From Pseudomonas frederiksbergensis (GTDB lineage Bacteria; Pseudomonadota; Gammaproteobacteria; Pseudomonadales; Pseudomonadaceae): DNA of 64,000 nucleotides. The translations under genes and the position numbers were made by a program. How positions within the stretch are numbered: position 1 is the first letter of the stretch; each line of letters opens with the position of its first letter. Below the pieces are notes generated by a model. It searched no databases. It had not been told where the DNA came from and saw nothing but the letters and a program-made list of their open reading frames with translations. The stretch lies in assembly GCF_003732705.1 (NCBI RefSeq), contig NZ_MOBR01000004.1, forward strand, positions 1 to 64,000. Reading direction: 5' to 3'. Positions 26,797 to 38,139 of the stretch are shown piece after piece.

Positions 26797-27170
26797 TACA
26801 AGAACAATAACAAGCAATGCACAAGACAATAAAAATAAGACGAATCGACTCACGCACAATAAAAACAAGACGGCGAGAGGCGCAGCTAACTGATTCTTTT
26901 GGAGAGGCGTTGTATTTGGGGCTTGCCCCACGACCAGGCCGAGAACAACAAAAACTGTCCTAAGACAGAGCCTGAACTGGTTGGATCGCAAGATCACTGC
27001 AACACAGCGACCAAAGCAATCCGTTTGCTCTTGGCTCCCGATTGGGAGGGTCATGAAGGAAAATCTTCATGACGAGGGCACTTAATAAAAACAAAAAGCC
27101 CGAAACCAATAATAAAAATAGAGCATGCAACTACTTCTTGGGGAGCTTCGGCTCCCCTTGTAGTTTCTGC
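26797..27170 (+). ncRNA. crcZ: CrcZ regulatory RNA
   Basis: About 370 nt between cbrB and pcnB, the conserved place of crcZ. It holds six A-rich sites of the AANAANAA type that bind Hfq/Crc: 26803, 26828, 26858, 26944, 27084 and 27108. A GGGGAGC-TTCG-GCTCCCC hairpin at 27139-27156 ends it. CrcZ titrates Hfq-Crc and so relieves catabolite repression on poor carbon sources; CbrA/CbrB switch it on through sigma-54. Length is close to that in P. putida (about 370 nt) and shorter than in P. aeruginosa (about 407 nt). Confidence 0.94.
27128..27168 (+). terminator. crcZ 3' hairpin / terminator
   Basis: GGGGAGC and GCTCCCC pair around a stable TTCG tetraloop, extended by ACTAC/GTAGT outside it and followed by TTT. 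The T-run is short. Confidence 0.75.
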
Positions 27171-27200
27171 GATTTGATAAAAAACACCCCGCGCATCCTT

Positions 27201-27233
27201 CGCTTGCAGCTTAAAGCTTGCGGCTTACAGCTC
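27201..27233. repeat. Short palindromic repeat of a second (non-REP) family
   Basis: GCTTGCAGCTTAAAGCTTGC followed by GGCTTACAGCTC is related to the element at 36934-36965. Built of alternating AGCTT/GCAAGC units, it can form an imperfect stem. It lies between crcZ and pcnB. Confidence 0.6.
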
Positions 27234-27338
27234 ATCTTTGCTGTGTCCTACACCATCCCCCGACTAAATGCTAGAATCCCGGCCCATCATGCGGTCATTC
27301 TTCGTTATGGCCGAACATTCCTTCAAACAGTGCATCCC

Positions 27339-28739
27339 ATGCTGAAGAAGTTGTTCCAGTCATTCCGTTCGCCCAAGCGTCATACGCAACACATCCGCAG
27401 CACGCCTGAAGTGCTTAACAGCGGCCAACATTCGCTGCAGAAGGCGCAATTCAGCCGTTACGCGGTGAATATCGTTGAACGCCTGCAGAACGCCGGTTAC
27501 CAGGCTTACCTGGTCGGCGGTTGCGTGCGTGACATGTTGCTCGGCATCACGCCGAAAGATTTCGACGTCGCCACCAGTGCCACCCCTGAACAGGTACGGG
27601 CCGAATTCCGCAACGCGCGGATCATCGGCCGTCGTTTCAAACTGGTGCACATCCACTTCGGTCGCGAAATCATTGAAGTCGCGACCTTCCGCGCCAACCA
27701 CCCGCAAAACGATGAAGAGGAAGACAGCAACCAGTCTTCCCGCAACGAGAGCGGGCGCATCCTGCGCGATAACGTCTACGGCACCCTGGAAGAAGACGCG
27801 CAACGCCGCGACTTCACCATCAACGCCCTGTATTACGATCCGGTCAGCGAGCGCATCCTCGACTACGCCAACGGCGTACACGACATCCGCAATCACCTGA
27901 TCCGCCTGATCGGCGATCCGAAGCAACGCTACCAGGAAGACCCGGTACGGATGCTGCGGGCCGTGCGTTTCGCCGCCAAGCTGAATTTCGGTATCGAAAA
28001 ACACAGCGCTGCGCCGATCCGCGACCTGGCGCCGATGCTGCGCGAGATTCCGTCGGCTCGCCTGTTCGAAGAAGTGCTCAAGCTGTTCCTCTCCGGCCAC
28101 GCCGCGGACACCTTCGAGATGCTGGTCGACCTGCAGTTGTTCGATCCACTGTTCCCGGCCAGTGCCGAGGCGCTGGAATACAACCCGACGTACACCCACA
28201 CGCTGATCAGTGAAGCGCTGATCAACACCGATCTGCGGATCAAGCAGAACAAACCGGTGACCCCGGCGTTCCTGTTTGCCGCCCTGTTGTGGCCTGCCCT
28301 GCCGGGCCGTGTACTGCGCCTGCAAGAACGTGGCATGCCGCCGATTCCGGCGATGCAGGAAGCGGCTCACGAACTGATTGCCGAGCAGTGCCAGCGCATT
28401 GCGATTCCGAAACGCTTCACCATGCCGATCCGCGAGATCTGGGACATGCAGGAGCGTCTGCCCCGCCGCAGCGGCAAGCGCGCCGACCTGTTGCTGGACA
28501 ACCCGCGGTTCCGCGCCGGTTACGACTTCCTGCTGTTGCGCGAAAGCGCCGGCGAGCAGACCGATGGCCTGGGCGAATGGTGGACGGATTATCAGGACGC
28601 CAACGACAGCGAACGTCGGGACATGATCCGTGACCTGAGCGGCAAGGATGACGGCGCCGGTGCACCGCGCAAGCGTCGACGCAGCGGTGGCGCCAAGCGC
28701 AAACGCACGGCCGGCGCCCCGAGCACCACGGACGAGTAA
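27339..28739 (+). CDS. pcnB: Poly(A) polymerase I
   Basis: 466 residues from the ATG at 27339 (MLKKLFQSFRS); earlier in-frame codons lie in crcZ. Class II nucleotidyltransferase head with YLVGGCVRDMLLG and DFDVATSATP (catalytic Asp pair), RRDFTINALYYD, then the RNA/helical domain and a basic C-terminal tail (KRRRSGGAKRKRTAG) for RNA binding. It adds 3' poly(A) tails that promote RNA decay. No good Shine-Dalgarno sequence precedes the ATG. It is followed by folK after 3 bp. Confidence 0.95.
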   Translation: MLKKLFQSFRSPKRHTQHIRSTPEVLNSGQHSLQKAQFSRYAVNIVERLQNAGYQAYLVGGCVRDMLLGITPKDFDVATSATPEQVRAEFRNARIIGRRFKLVHIHFGREIIEVATFRANHPQNDEEEDSNQSSRNESGRILRDNVYGTLEEDAQRRDFTINALYYDPVSERILDYANGVHDIRNHLIRLIGDPKQRYQEDPVRMLRAVRFAAKLNFGIEKHSAAPIRDLAPMLREIPSARLFEEVLKLFLSGHAADTFEMLVDLQLFDPLFPASAEALEYNPTYTHTLISEALINTDLRIKQNKPVTPAFLFAALLWPALPGRVLRLQERGMPPIPAMQEAAHELIAEQCQRIAIPKRFTMPIREIWDMQERLPRRSGKRADLLLDNPRFRAGYDFLLLRESAGEQTDGLGEWWTDYQDANDSERRDMIRDLSGKDDGAGAPRKRRRSGGAKRKRTAGAPSTTDE

Positions 28740-28742
28740 GTC

Positions 28743-29228
28743 ATGGAACGCATCTACATCGGCATGGGCAGCAATCTGGCTGACCCCGCCGAACAGTTGC
28801 GCAGCGCCGTCGAGGCGCTGGCGCGGTTACCCCGGACCGAACTGGTCGGGGTGTCGGCGTTTTACCAAAGCGACTCGTTGCTGCCTGGCCAACCGCGCTA
28901 CACCAACGCCGTCGCCGCCCTCGACAGCCGCCTCGCGCCGCTGGACCTGCTCGATGCGCTGCAAGCCATCGAAAACGGCCAGGGCCGCGAGCGCCTTGAA
29001 CGCTGGGGGCCGCGCACGCTCGATCTCGACATCGTGCTGTTTGGTGATCGCTTGATCGACGAACCTCGCCTCAAAGTCCCTCACTACCATATGCAAGAAC
29101 GCGCTTTCGTCCTGTATCCACTGGCCGAACTGGCGCCGGCGGATCTGCGTTTGGCCGATGGCCGAATCCTCAGCGAATTGCTCGCGGCATGCCCGTTCAT
29201 CGGCCTCGAACGCCTCCCTCCAAACTGA
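28743..29228 (+). CDS. folK: 2-amino-4-hydroxy-6-hydroxymethyldihydropteridine diphosphokinase
   Basis: 161 residues (HPPK). Motifs: IGMGSNLADP at the N-terminus, FYQSDSLLPGQPRYTNAVAAL, and the signature RWGPRTLDLDIVLF with the two Asp that bind Mg-ATP. It transfers pyrophosphate from ATP to the pterin in folate synthesis. It is 3 bp downstream of pcnB and is followed by a REP pair before panB. Confidence 0.96.
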   Translation: MERIYIGMGSNLADPAEQLRSAVEALARLPRTELVGVSAFYQSDSLLPGQPRYTNAVAALDSRLAPLDLLDALQAIENGQGRERLERWGPRTLDLDIVLFGDRLIDEPRLKVPHYHMQERAFVLYPLAELAPADLRLADGRILSELLAACPFIGLERLPPN

Positions 29229-29239
29229 CAAATATCCCC

Positions 29240-29329
29240 TGTGGGAGCGGGCTTGCTCGCGAATGCGGTGTGCCAGTCAACATCTTTGCTGGATGACACA
29301 CCGCATTCGCGAGCAAGCCCGCTCCCACA
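29240..29329. repeat. REP pair (REPIN)
   Basis: Inverted 'gtgggagcgggcttgctcgcgaatgcggtgtg' copies facing each other around AGTCAACATCTTTGCTGGAT; both stems match almost fully, so the whole element can fold as one long hairpin. Confidence 0.93.
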
Positions 29330-29386
29330 CTGGTTTTGGGTAGAACATTAGATTTTCATTGAGCCCACGCCTGCTGAATCGCATCA

Positions 29387-29427
29387 GTTACCCCGGTAAC
29401 ACCCCCACCGTAACAACGCGGTAACAC
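29387..29427 (+). promoter_or_regulatory. Cluster of GTAAC boxes upstream of panB
   Basis: A perfect palindrome GTTACCCCGGTAAC (29387-29400) is followed by CGTAACA (29410) and GGTAACAC (29420). The same GTAAC core occurs four times upstream of crcZ. A TTGACT (29434) follows. The rest of the 29330-29606 spacer holds no gene. Confidence 0.5.
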
Positions 29428-29606
29428 ACGCAATTGACTTCCCGAGTCCTCCTCACGACTATAGGCGTCCCGCTGCCGCCAACGCGGCGCTAAAGGGCGC
29501 AATCCAGGCCTTATAAGCACGACAAAAGACCGTGCGCCTGAGTAAATGAAGAATCACGCGCGTTACTCGCAGTAGTTTCCATAGCGCCTGAACGAGGATT
29601 TTTTAC

Positions 29607-30407
29607 ATGCCAGCCATCACCCTGACCACGCTCCAGAGCCTCAAGCAGAAAGGTGAAAAAATCACCATGCTGACCTGCTATGACGCGACCTTCGCCCACG
29701 CCTGCAACGAGGCCGGTGTCGAAGTGCTGCTGGTGGGCGACTCCCTCGGCATGGTTTTGCAAGGTCACGACAGCACCCTGCCCGTTACCACCGCTGAGAT
29801 GGCCTACCACGTGGCCGCTGTTAAACGCGGCAATGCCGACGCCCTGATCCTCGCCGACCTGCCCTTCATGGCCTACGCCACCACCGAACAAGCGATGACC
29901 AACAGCGCCCTGCTGATGCAGGCCGGTGCGCACATGGTCAAGGTTGAAGGCGCCTTGTGGCTGGCGGACTCGATCCGCCTGCTGGCGGAACGTGGCGTAC
30001 CGGTGTGCGCGCACATGGGCCTGACCCCACAATCGGTCAATATCCTGGGCGGTTACAAAGTCCAGGGTCGCGGCGAGAACCAGGCGCGACAGATGCGTGC
30101 CGACGCCATCGCCCTGGAACAGGCCGGTGCTGCCATGTTGCTGCTCGAATGCGTACCGAGCGAATTGGCTGAAGAAATCACCCAAGCCGTGGGTATTCCG
30201 GTGATTGGCATTGGCGCCGGCAGCGGCACCGACGGCCAGGTATTGGTGCTGCACGACATGCTCGGCCTGTCGATCACGGGCCGCGTGCCGAAGTTCGTGA
30301 AGAACTTCATGGCCGGGCAAGTCAGCATTCAAGCGGCCCTCGGCGCCTACGTCACTGAAGTCAAAGCGGCGACTTTCCCAGGTATCGAACACGGATTCTC
30401 TGCATGA
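29607..30407 (+). CDS. panB: 3-methyl-2-oxobutanoate hydroxymethyltransferase
   Basis: 266 residues, a TIM barrel. It transfers a hydroxymethyl group from 5,10-methylene-tetrahydrofolate to 2-oxoisovalerate, giving ketopantoate for pantothenate and CoA. Motifs: [36 protein letters not shown] and [14 protein letters not shown]. The ribosome binding site GAGGA lies 9 nt before ATG. It overlaps panC by 4 nt. Its substrate comes from the ilv pathway encoded earlier in the window and its folate cofactor depends on folK upstream. Confidence 0.97.
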   Translation: MPAITLTTLQSLKQKGEKITMLTCYDATFAHACNEAGVEVLLVGDSLGMVLQGHDSTLPVTTAEMAYHVAAVKRGNADALILADLPFMAYATTEQAMTNSALLMQAGAHMVKVEGALWLADSIRLLAERGVPVCAHMGLTPQSVNILGGYKVQGRGENQARQMRADAIALEQAGAAMLLLECVPSELAEEITQAVGIPVIGIGAGSGTDGQVLVLHDMLGLSITGRVPKFVKNFMAGQVSIQAALGAYVTEVKAATFPGIEHGFSA

Positions 30408-31261
30408 ACACCGTCAAAACCGTCCGCGAACTGCGGGCTGCCGTCGCCCGTGCCCGTGGCGAAGGCAAGCGTATTGCCTTCGTCCCGACCATGGGCAACC
30501 TGCACAGCGGTCATATCGCGCTGATTGCCAAAGCCTCCCAACGCGCAGATTTCGTGGTCGCGAGCATCTTCGTCAACCCGCTGCAATTCGGCGCGGGCGA
30601 AGACCTCGACAAGTACCCGCGCACATTGGCAGCGGATCAGGAAAAACTCCTCCAGGGCGGCTGCCACCTGCTGTTCGCCCCGACCGTCGAAGAAATGTAC
30701 CCCGACGGCATGGCCGGCCAGACCCGCGTCAGCGTTCCGCAACTGTCCGAAGGCTTGTGCGGCGCCAGCCGTCCGGGGCATTTCGAAGGTGTGGCGACGG
30801 TCGTCAGCAAGCTGTTCAACATGGTCCAGCCGGACCTGGCGATTTTCGGCCAGAAAGACTTCCAGCAACTGGCGGTGATTCGCGCGCTGGTGCATGACCT
30901 GAACATGCCGATCCAGATCATCGGCGAGCCGACCGTACGGGCCGCCGATGGCCTGGCACTGTCGTCGCGCAACGGCTTTCTCAGCGAAGAACAGCGGGCA
31001 ACCGCGCCAGTGGTCTATCGCACGTTGTCGTCGATTGCCGATGCGATTAAACAGGGTGATCGCGATTATCCGGCGCTGATCGACGGGCAGATTAAACAGC
31101 TCGAAGCGGCGGGTTTGCGCGCCGATTACCTGGAAATCCGCCATGCCGTGACCTTGCGTCCGGCGACCGCGCAAGATCGGGATCTGGTGATTCTGGTGGC
31201 GGCGTTCCTCGGGACAACGCGGTTGATCGACAACCTGCACCTGAACCTCGACGCGTCCTGA
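30404..31261 (+). CDS. panC: Pantothenate synthetase
   Basis: 285 residues, nucleotidyltransferase HIGH family. It joins pantoate and beta-alanine with ATP. Motifs: [39 protein letters not shown] and the SSRNG loop (KMSKS-equivalent). It starts inside the panB stop (ATGA overlap). panD, supplying beta-alanine, follows after a REP pair. Confidence 0.97.
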   Translation: MNTVKTVRELRAAVARARGEGKRIAFVPTMGNLHSGHIALIAKASQRADFVVASIFVNPLQFGAGEDLDKYPRTLAADQEKLLQGGCHLLFAPTVEEMYPDGMAGQTRVSVPQLSEGLCGASRPGHFEGVATVVSKLFNMVQPDLAIFGQKDFQQLAVIRALVHDLNMPIQIIGEPTVRAADGLALSSRNGFLSEEQRATAPVVYRTLSSIADAIKQGDRDYPALIDGQIKQLEAAGLRADYLEIRHAVTLRPATAQDRDLVILVAAFLGTTRLIDNLHLNLDAS

Positions 31262-31275
31262 TACCGCAGAACACC

Positions 31276-31367
31276 TGTAGGAGCGAAGCTTGCTCGCGAA
31301 GGCGTCATATCCGTCGATGAAGATGTCGAACGTGATGGCCTCTTCGCGGGCAAGCCTCGCTCCTACA
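31276..31367. repeat. REP pair (REPIN)
   Basis: TGTAGGAGCGAAGCTTGCTC and the inverted GCAAGCCTCGCTCCTACA flank about 45 bp between panC and panD; the arms are less symmetrical than in the other elements. Confidence 0.85.
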
Positions 31368-31455
31368 CGTTCCTGCGCGGCTTAGCGTTGTATTGCTGCC
31401 CCTCCAGCCTTCGGGCAAACTGCCCGCCGTTCGATTCCGACCTGGGGAAACACTC

Positions 31456-31836
31456 ATGCACGCCATCATGCTCAAGGCCAAGCTGCACCGCGCCGAAGTC
31501 ACCCACGCAGTACTCGATTACGAAGGTTCTTGCGCCATCGACGGCGAATGGCTGGATTTGTCCGGCATCCGTGAGTACGAACAGATCCAGATCTACAACA
31601 TCGACAATGGCGAGCGCTTCACCACCTACGCCATTCGGGGCGAAGACGGTTCGGGCATCATCTCCGTCAACGGCGCCGCGGCGCACAAGGCCAAGGTCGG
31701 TGACCGGGTGATCATTTGCGCCTACGCCCACTACAGCGAAGCCGAGCTGCTGAACTTCAAACCGCGCATGCTCTATATGGCGCCGGGCAATGAGCTGAGC
31801 CACACCAGCAATGCCATTCCGGTTCAGGTCGCCTGA
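31456..31836 (+). CDS. panD: Aspartate 1-decarboxylase
   Basis: 126 residues from the ATG at 31456 ([15 protein letters not shown]). A pyruvoyl enzyme that cleaves itself between Gly24 and Ser25 (YEGSC) to form its cofactor, then makes beta-alanine from aspartate. Tyr58-type and Lys9 residues (KAKLHR) are present, as is [20 protein letters not shown]. It completes the panBC-panD set. A weak hairpin with T-rich tail follows its stop. Confidence 0.97.
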   Translation: MHAIMLKAKLHRAEVTHAVLDYEGSCAIDGEWLDLSGIREYEQIQIYNIDNGERFTTYAIRGEDGSGIISVNGAAAHKAKVGDRVIICAYAHYSEAELLNFKPRMLYMAPGNELSHTSNAIPVQVA

Positions 31837-32065
31837 CAGCGCGCCCTTCCGTTTGTCGGGGCGTTTGCGGTTTTAATGTTAAAAAAGTACAGAAAACGAG
31901 TCATACAAAGCCGAGACAGATCCACACGCGAGGTTTACTGTTACCGCCCTGCGCTATTTTTAATCGTGTCTACGCAGATTGACCGGACTGGCCCACCCAG
32001 TGGTCGGGACATTCCGGGATCTTCAGTGTCTTAAAGGCAGTCCAAGTAAAAGGAAAACCGCAGCG

Positions 32066-33730
32066 ATGGCGTACTACCGCACTCCTCATGACGTTACCGC
32101 TCTGCCCGCCTGGCAAGCGTTGAAAGACCACCGCCAAGCCATGCAGGATTTCAGCATGCGCGAAGCGTTCAATGCCGACCCGCAGCGCTTTACTCAATTC
32201 ACCCTCAGCAGCTGCGGTCTGTTTCTCGATTATTCGAAGAACCTGATCAACGCCGAGACCCGCAACCTGCTGGTGGGGCTGGCCAACGAAGTCGACCTCA
32301 AAGGCGCGATCCAAGCGCTGTTCGACGGCGAAATCGTCAACTCTTCCGAAGGTCGTCCGGCACTGCACACCGCATTGCGCCGCCCGGTAGGCGACAAGTT
32401 GTCGGTCAACGGCGTCAACGTGATGCCGGAAGTGCACAAAGTGCTGAACCAGATCACCGATCTCGTGGGCCGTATCCACGATGGTCTGTGGCGCGGTTAC
32501 ACCGAGAAGCCGATCACCGACGTGGTGAACATCGGCATCGGTGGTTCGTTCCTCGGCCCTGAGCTGGTGTCCGAAGCGCTGCTGTCCTACGCCCAGAAAG
32601 GCGTGCGTTGCCATTACCTGGCGAACATCGACGGCAGTGAATTCCACGAACTGACCATGAAGCTGCGCGCCGAGACCACGCTGTTCATTGTCTCGTCGAA
32701 ATCCTTCAACACCCTCGAAACCCTGAAGAACGCCCAGGCCGCGCGCGCCTGGTACCTGGCTCAGGGTGGTTCGGAAGCCGAGCTGTATCGCCACTTCATC
32801 GCGGTATCGAGCAACAACGCCGCAGCGGTAGCCTTCGGTATCCGTGAAGAGAACATCTTCCCGATGTGGGACTGGGTCGGCGGGCGTTACTCGCTGTGGT
32901 CGGCCATCGGTCTGCCGATTGCCCTGGCCATCGGCATGTCGAACTTCAAGGAACTGCTGTCCGGTGCCTACACCATGGACCAGCATTTCCAGAGCGCGCC
33001 ATTCGAACAGAACATGCCGGTGCTGCTGGCGTTGCTCGGTGTCTGGTACGGCAATTTCTGGGGCGCGCAAAGCCACGCGATCCTGCCGTACGACCACTAC
33101 CTGCGCAACATCACCAAGCACTTGCAACAGCTGGATATGGAATCCAACGGCAAGAGTGTGCGCCAGGACGGCACGCCGGTGTCCACGGATACCGGCCCGG
33201 TGATCTGGGGCGGCGTTGGCTGCAACGGTCAGCATGCTTACCACCAGCTGCTGCACCAGGGCACCCAACTGATCCCGGCCGACTTCATCGTGCCGATCGT
33301 CAGCTTCAACCCGGTGTCCGACCACCATCAGTGGCTGTACGCCAACTGCCTGTCCCAAAGCCAGGCACTGATGCTCGGCAAGACCCTCGCCGAAGCTGAA
33401 ACCGAGCTGCGCGACAAAGGCTTGAGCGAAGAAGAAGTACAGAAAATCGCACCGCACAAGGTGATCCCGGGCAACCGTCCGAGCAACACCCTGGTGGTCG
33501 AACGCATCAGCCCGCGTCGTCTTGGCGCACTGGTGGCGATGTACGAACACAAAGTCTTCGTGCAAAGCGTGGTCTGGGGCATCAACGCCTTCGACCAGTG
33601 GGGCGTGGAGCTGGGCAAAGAGTTGGGCAAAGGCGTCTACAACCGGCTGGTCGGCAGCGAAGAAACCCCGGCTGACGATGCTTCGACCCAAGGCCTGATC
33701 AACTACTTCCGCGGTCGTCACCGCGGCTGA
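32066..33730 (+). CDS. pgi: Glucose-6-phosphate isomerase
   Basis: 554 residues from the ATG at 32066 ([11 protein letters not shown]), preceded by AAAGGAAAA. Two SIS domains; motifs [28 protein letters not shown], the catalytic Glu region [11 protein letters not shown] and [17 protein letters not shown], and a C-terminal catalytic Lys near VYEHKVFVQ. It interconverts glucose-6-P and fructose-6-P; in Pseudomonas it works mainly in the gluconeogenic/cyclic direction. The last few codons and stop are included in a 133-bp tandem duplication that follows. Confidence 0.97.
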   Translation: MAYYRTPHDVTALPAWQALKDHRQAMQDFSMREAFNADPQRFTQFTLSSCGLFLDYSKNLINAETRNLLVGLANEVDLKGAIQALFDGEIVNSSEGRPALHTALRRPVGDKLSVNGVNVMPEVHKVLNQITDLVGRIHDGLWRGYTEKPITDVVNIGIGGSFLGPELVSEALLSYAQKGVRCHYLANIDGSEFHELTMKLRAETTLFIVSSKSFNTLETLKNAQAARAWYLAQGGSEAELYRHFIAVSSNNAAAVAFGIREENIFPMWDWVGGRYSLWSAIGLPIALAIGMSNFKELLSGAYTMDQHFQSAPFEQNMPVLLALLGVWYGNFWGAQSHAILPYDHYLRNITKHLQQLDMESNGKSVRQDGTPVSTDTGPVIWGGVGCNGQHAYHQLLHQGTQLIPADFIVPIVSFNPVSDHHQWLYANCLSQSQALMLGKTLAEAETELRDKGLSEEEVQKIAPHKVIPGNRPSNTLVVERISPRRLGALVAMYEHKVFVQSVVWGINAFDQWGVELGKELGKGVYNRLVGSEETPADDASTQGLINYFRGRHRG

Positions 33731-33752
33731 TCTAACGCCACCTGCTACACCC

Positions 33753-33843
33753 TGTGGGAGCGAGCCTGCTCGCGAATGCGGTTTGTCATTCAACATTGAT
33801 GTTGACTGAACCACCGCTTTCGCGAGCAAGCTTTGCTCCTACA
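33753..33843. repeat. REP pair (REPIN), first of two tandem
   Basis: Left arm TGTGGGAGCGAGCCTGCTCG, right arm of the other subtype ending AAGCTTTGCTCCTACA, so the two arms are mismatched at several positions. Confidence 0.9.
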
Positions 33844-33885
33844 GAGCGCGTCACCGCGGTTGATCTGACGCCACCTGCTACACCC

Positions 33886-33975
33886 TGTGGGAGCGAGCCT
33901 GCTCGCGAATGCGGTTTGTCATTCAACATTGATGTTGACTGAACCACCGCTTTCGCGAGCAGGCTCGCTCCCACA
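33886..33975. repeat. REP pair (REPIN), second of two tandem
   Basis: Left arm identical to that at 33753; right arm ends GGCTCGCTCCCACA and complements it well. The remaining spacer up to acs (33976-34057) holds a CTTGTTT/AAACAAG inverted repeat near 34027-34045 close to the acs start and no gene. Confidence 0.9.
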
Positions 33976-34057
33976 TTGGTTTGTGTCTGACTTGAACCCT
34001 TTTGTCACTCGGCGCATCTTTATTACTTGTTTACCAAAACAAGAATAAGGAACCGTC

Positions 34058-35995
<1,938 letters not shown>

Positions 35996-36014
35996 ACACT
36001 TGTGTCAAAAGCTT

Positions 36015-36045
36015 GCGCGGCCGCTAATGGCCGCGCCTTCTTTTT
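36015..36045 (+). terminator. acs terminator
   Basis: GCGCGGCC (36015-36022) and GGCCGCGC (36029-36036) with a GCTAAT loop, then CTTCTTTTT. Confidence 0.9.
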
Positions 36046-36060
36046 CGCTACTGAGCCGCC

Positions 36061-36933
36061 ATGGAATTCATCCGTACCCGCATCGAAACCCAGCTCATGA
36101 GCCTGACCGGTCTGTCCCTGGGCAACCTCGACCTGGAGAACCCCAAGGGCGATCCCGGCCTGTTCGGTCCCGAGTCGGTGAGTTGGCAAGTCCATGGCGA
36201 TTTCAGCAGCATGCTGATCGGCGGGATCAGCGCGCTGATGCTGCAAGCCCTGCATCCACTGGCCCTGGCCGGGGTCTGGGATCATTCGAATTTTCGCGAA
36301 GACATGCTCGGCCGTTTGCGCCGCACCAGTCAGTTCATTTCCGGCACCACGTTCGGTTCGCGCAAGGACGCCGACTGGCTGATCGAGAAAGTGCGCACCA
36401 TTCACCTGCAAGTGGTCGGCACCGCGCCGGATGGTCGGCCATACGCCGCCAGCGATCCCGATTTGCTGACCTGGGTGCACGTGGCCGAGGTCAGCAACTT
36501 CCTCGCCGCGCATCTGCGTTATCGCAATCCGCACCTGTCCCTGGCGGATCAGGACCGTTACTACGCAGAAATCGCGGTGATCGCGGAGCGTCTGGGCGCC
36601 CGCGACGTGCCCCATAGCCGCAAGGAAATGGCCGAGTACCTTGAGCGAATCCGTCCACAACTGCTGTGCGACGAACGCAGTCGCGAGGTGTTGCGCCTGC
36701 TGCTGAAGGCGCCCGCCCCCAGCCGTCTGGCCAAACCGTTTGGCGGCTTAATGATGCAGGCCGGGATCGACCTGCTGCCGGACTGGGCCAGTGACCTGCT
36801 CGGCGTCAGCCAGACCCCGTTGCAACGCCAACTGATCCGCGCCAGCGTCCGACGCAGTGCGCCGATGCTGCGCTGGGCGATGAGGAATGGCTCGGTGCAG
36901 CGGGCGCAGCGACGGATGGGGTTATTGGAATAG
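36061..36933 (+). CDS. Oxygenase MpaB-family (DUF2236) protein
   Basis: 290 residues matching DUF2236: VSWQVHGDFSSMLIGGISALMLQALHPLALAGVWDH, then the central TWVHVAEVSNFLAAHLRY block with conserved His/Arg. The family includes the fungal MpaB oxygenase and rubber oxygenase Lcp, where a histidine binds heme. Most bacterial members have no known substrate. No signal peptide. The start (ATG 36061) has only a weak ribosome binding site. Confidence 0.85.
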   Translation: MEFIRTRIETQLMSLTGLSLGNLDLENPKGDPGLFGPESVSWQVHGDFSSMLIGGISALMLQALHPLALAGVWDHSNFREDMLGRLRRTSQFISGTTFGSRKDADWLIEKVRTIHLQVVGTAPDGRPYAASDPDLLTWVHVAEVSNFLAAHLRYRNPHLSLADQDRYYAEIAVIAERLGARDVPHSRKEMAEYLERIRPQLLCDERSREVLRLLLKAPAPSRLAKPFGGLMMQAGIDLLPDWASDLLGVSQTPLQRQLIRASVRRSAPMLRWAMRNGSVQRAQRRMGLLE

Positions 36934-36965
36934 AGCTGCAAGCTTCAAGCTTGCGGCTTGCAGCT
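36934..36965. repeat. Short palindromic repeat of a second (non-REP) family
   Basis: AGCTGCAAGC (36934-36943) and GCTTGCAGCT (36956-36965) are perfect 10-bp inverted arms around TTCAAGCTTGCG. Related to the element at 27201-27233. No T-run follows, so it is not a standard terminator. Confidence 0.7.
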
Positions 36966-37018
36966 CAGTAACTGCTAAACTCCCGCGCCAATTTCCCTCC
37001 TCCTGCAAGGCGCCCAGC

Positions 37019-38035
37019 ATGTCTTCCTTGAATCAGGCGCTGCGCGCCGCCCTCGATCATCGCCAGGACCTGCTTGCCGAACTGCATCAGCAGGGCACCG
37101 ATTGCTATCGTCTGTTCCATGGCAGCCAGGAAGGCGCCGGCGGCCTGACCATCGACCGTTATGGCCCGCAACTGCTGGTGCAGAGTTTTCACCAGGCGCT
37201 GGAGCGCGACGCGCTGCTGCAACTGCACGACATCATCAATCAATACTTGGGCCTCGACACCCTGCTGGTCTACAACGACCGCTCCCAGGGCAATTCGCGC
37301 ATCGACCGCGAAGACACCGTCTACCGTGCCGACGAAGCCGCGCTGCAAGACCTGATCGGCCACGAATGGGGCCTCAACTACCGGGTTCGCGGCCGTCACG
37401 CCGGGCAAGACCCGCTGCTGTTCCTTGACCTGCGCAACACCCGTGGCTGGGTCAAGGATCACAGCCAGAACAAAAGTGTGCTGAACCTGTTCGCCTACAC
37501 CTGCGGCGTCGGCCTGAGTGCGGCGGCCGGTGGTGCGAGCGAAGTCTGCAACCTCGATTTCGCCGAAGGTAACCTGGCGGTTGGTCGCGAAAACGGCCTG
37601 CTCAACCCGCAGGTGCCGGCCATGGAATTCATTCAGTCCGACTACTTCCCGGCGATTCGCCAATTGGCCGGCTTGCCGATCAGTCAGCGCCGCGGGCAAA
37701 AACTGCCGAGCTACCAGCGCCTGGAACCGCGTCAGTACGATCTGGTGCTGCTCGATCCACCCGCCTGGGCCAAGAGCGCATTCGGCACCGTCGACCTGCT
37801 GCGCGACTATCAGAGCCTGCTCAAACCCGCCTTGCTGACCACCGCCGACAATGGCGTGCTGATCTGCTGCAACAACCTGGCGAAAGTCAGCATGGACGAC
37901 TGGCGCGAGCAAGTGTTGCGCTGTGCGGAGAAGGCCGGGCGGCCGGTGCGCGAGTGGTCGGTGATGACCCCGGGCGCTGATTTTCCGTCGCTGGATCAAC
38001 AGCCACCGCTGAAAACCCTGATCCTGCAGCTTTAA
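37019..38035 (+). CDS. Class I SAM-dependent methyltransferase, RlmI/RlmK-like
   Basis: 338 residues from the ATG at 37019. N-terminal substrate-recognition part (YRLFHGSQEGAGGLTIDRYG), then a Rossmann methyltransferase domain (VLNLFAYTCGVGLSAAAGGA, VCNLDFAEGN, YDLVLLDPPAWAKS). The DPPAW motif and family (COG1092) point to an rRNA methyltransferase of the RlmI/RlmK group, but the PUA domain of RlmI is absent, so the exact target base is not known. Confidence 0.85.
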   Translation: MSSLNQALRAALDHRQDLLAELHQQGTDCYRLFHGSQEGAGGLTIDRYGPQLLVQSFHQALERDALLQLHDIINQYLGLDTLLVYNDRSQGNSRIDREDTVYRADEAALQDLIGHEWGLNYRVRGRHAGQDPLLFLDLRNTRGWVKDHSQNKSVLNLFAYTCGVGLSAAAGGASEVCNLDFAEGNLAVGRENGLLNPQVPAMEFIQSDYFPAIRQLAGLPISQRRGQKLPSYQRLEPRQYDLVLLDPPAWAKSAFGTVDLLRDYQSLLKPALLTTADNGVLICCNNLAKVSMDDWREQVLRCAEKAGRPVREWSVMTPGADFPSLDQQPPLKTLILQL

Positions 38036-38139
38036 GTCTCTGGGAAATTTCCTACGCTTATTTCTGAACAATCCTGAACAGGGCAAGTACTTCGGAACCG
38101 AAAACGCGTGCCATACTCCAAGGCACTCCGATCAGACAA

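Larger units (their letters stand above)
33716..33975. repeat. Tandem duplication of the pgi 3' end plus REP pair (133-bp unit)
   Basis: Unit 1 (33716-33848) starts in the last pgi codons (CGTCACCGCGG) and runs through a REP pair; unit 2 (33849-33975) begins with the same CGTCACCGCGG and repeats the sequence with few differences. They diverge at the final REP arm, which is the 'aagctttgctcctaca' subtype in unit 1 and 'ggctcgctcccaca' in unit 2. The pgi coding end thus has a non-functional copy downstream. Confidence 0.93.

Noticed and set aside
26785..27054. Frames across the crcZ region, including an 89-codon frame on the minus strand
   Set aside because: The region is the CrcZ RNA; the frames have no ribosome binding site and run through the A-rich Hfq sites.
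33753..33975. Repeated units at the pgi 3' end as a CRISPR-like array
   Set aside because: The repeats are inverted REP pairs in a tandem duplication with no spacer diversity and no cas genes nearby.
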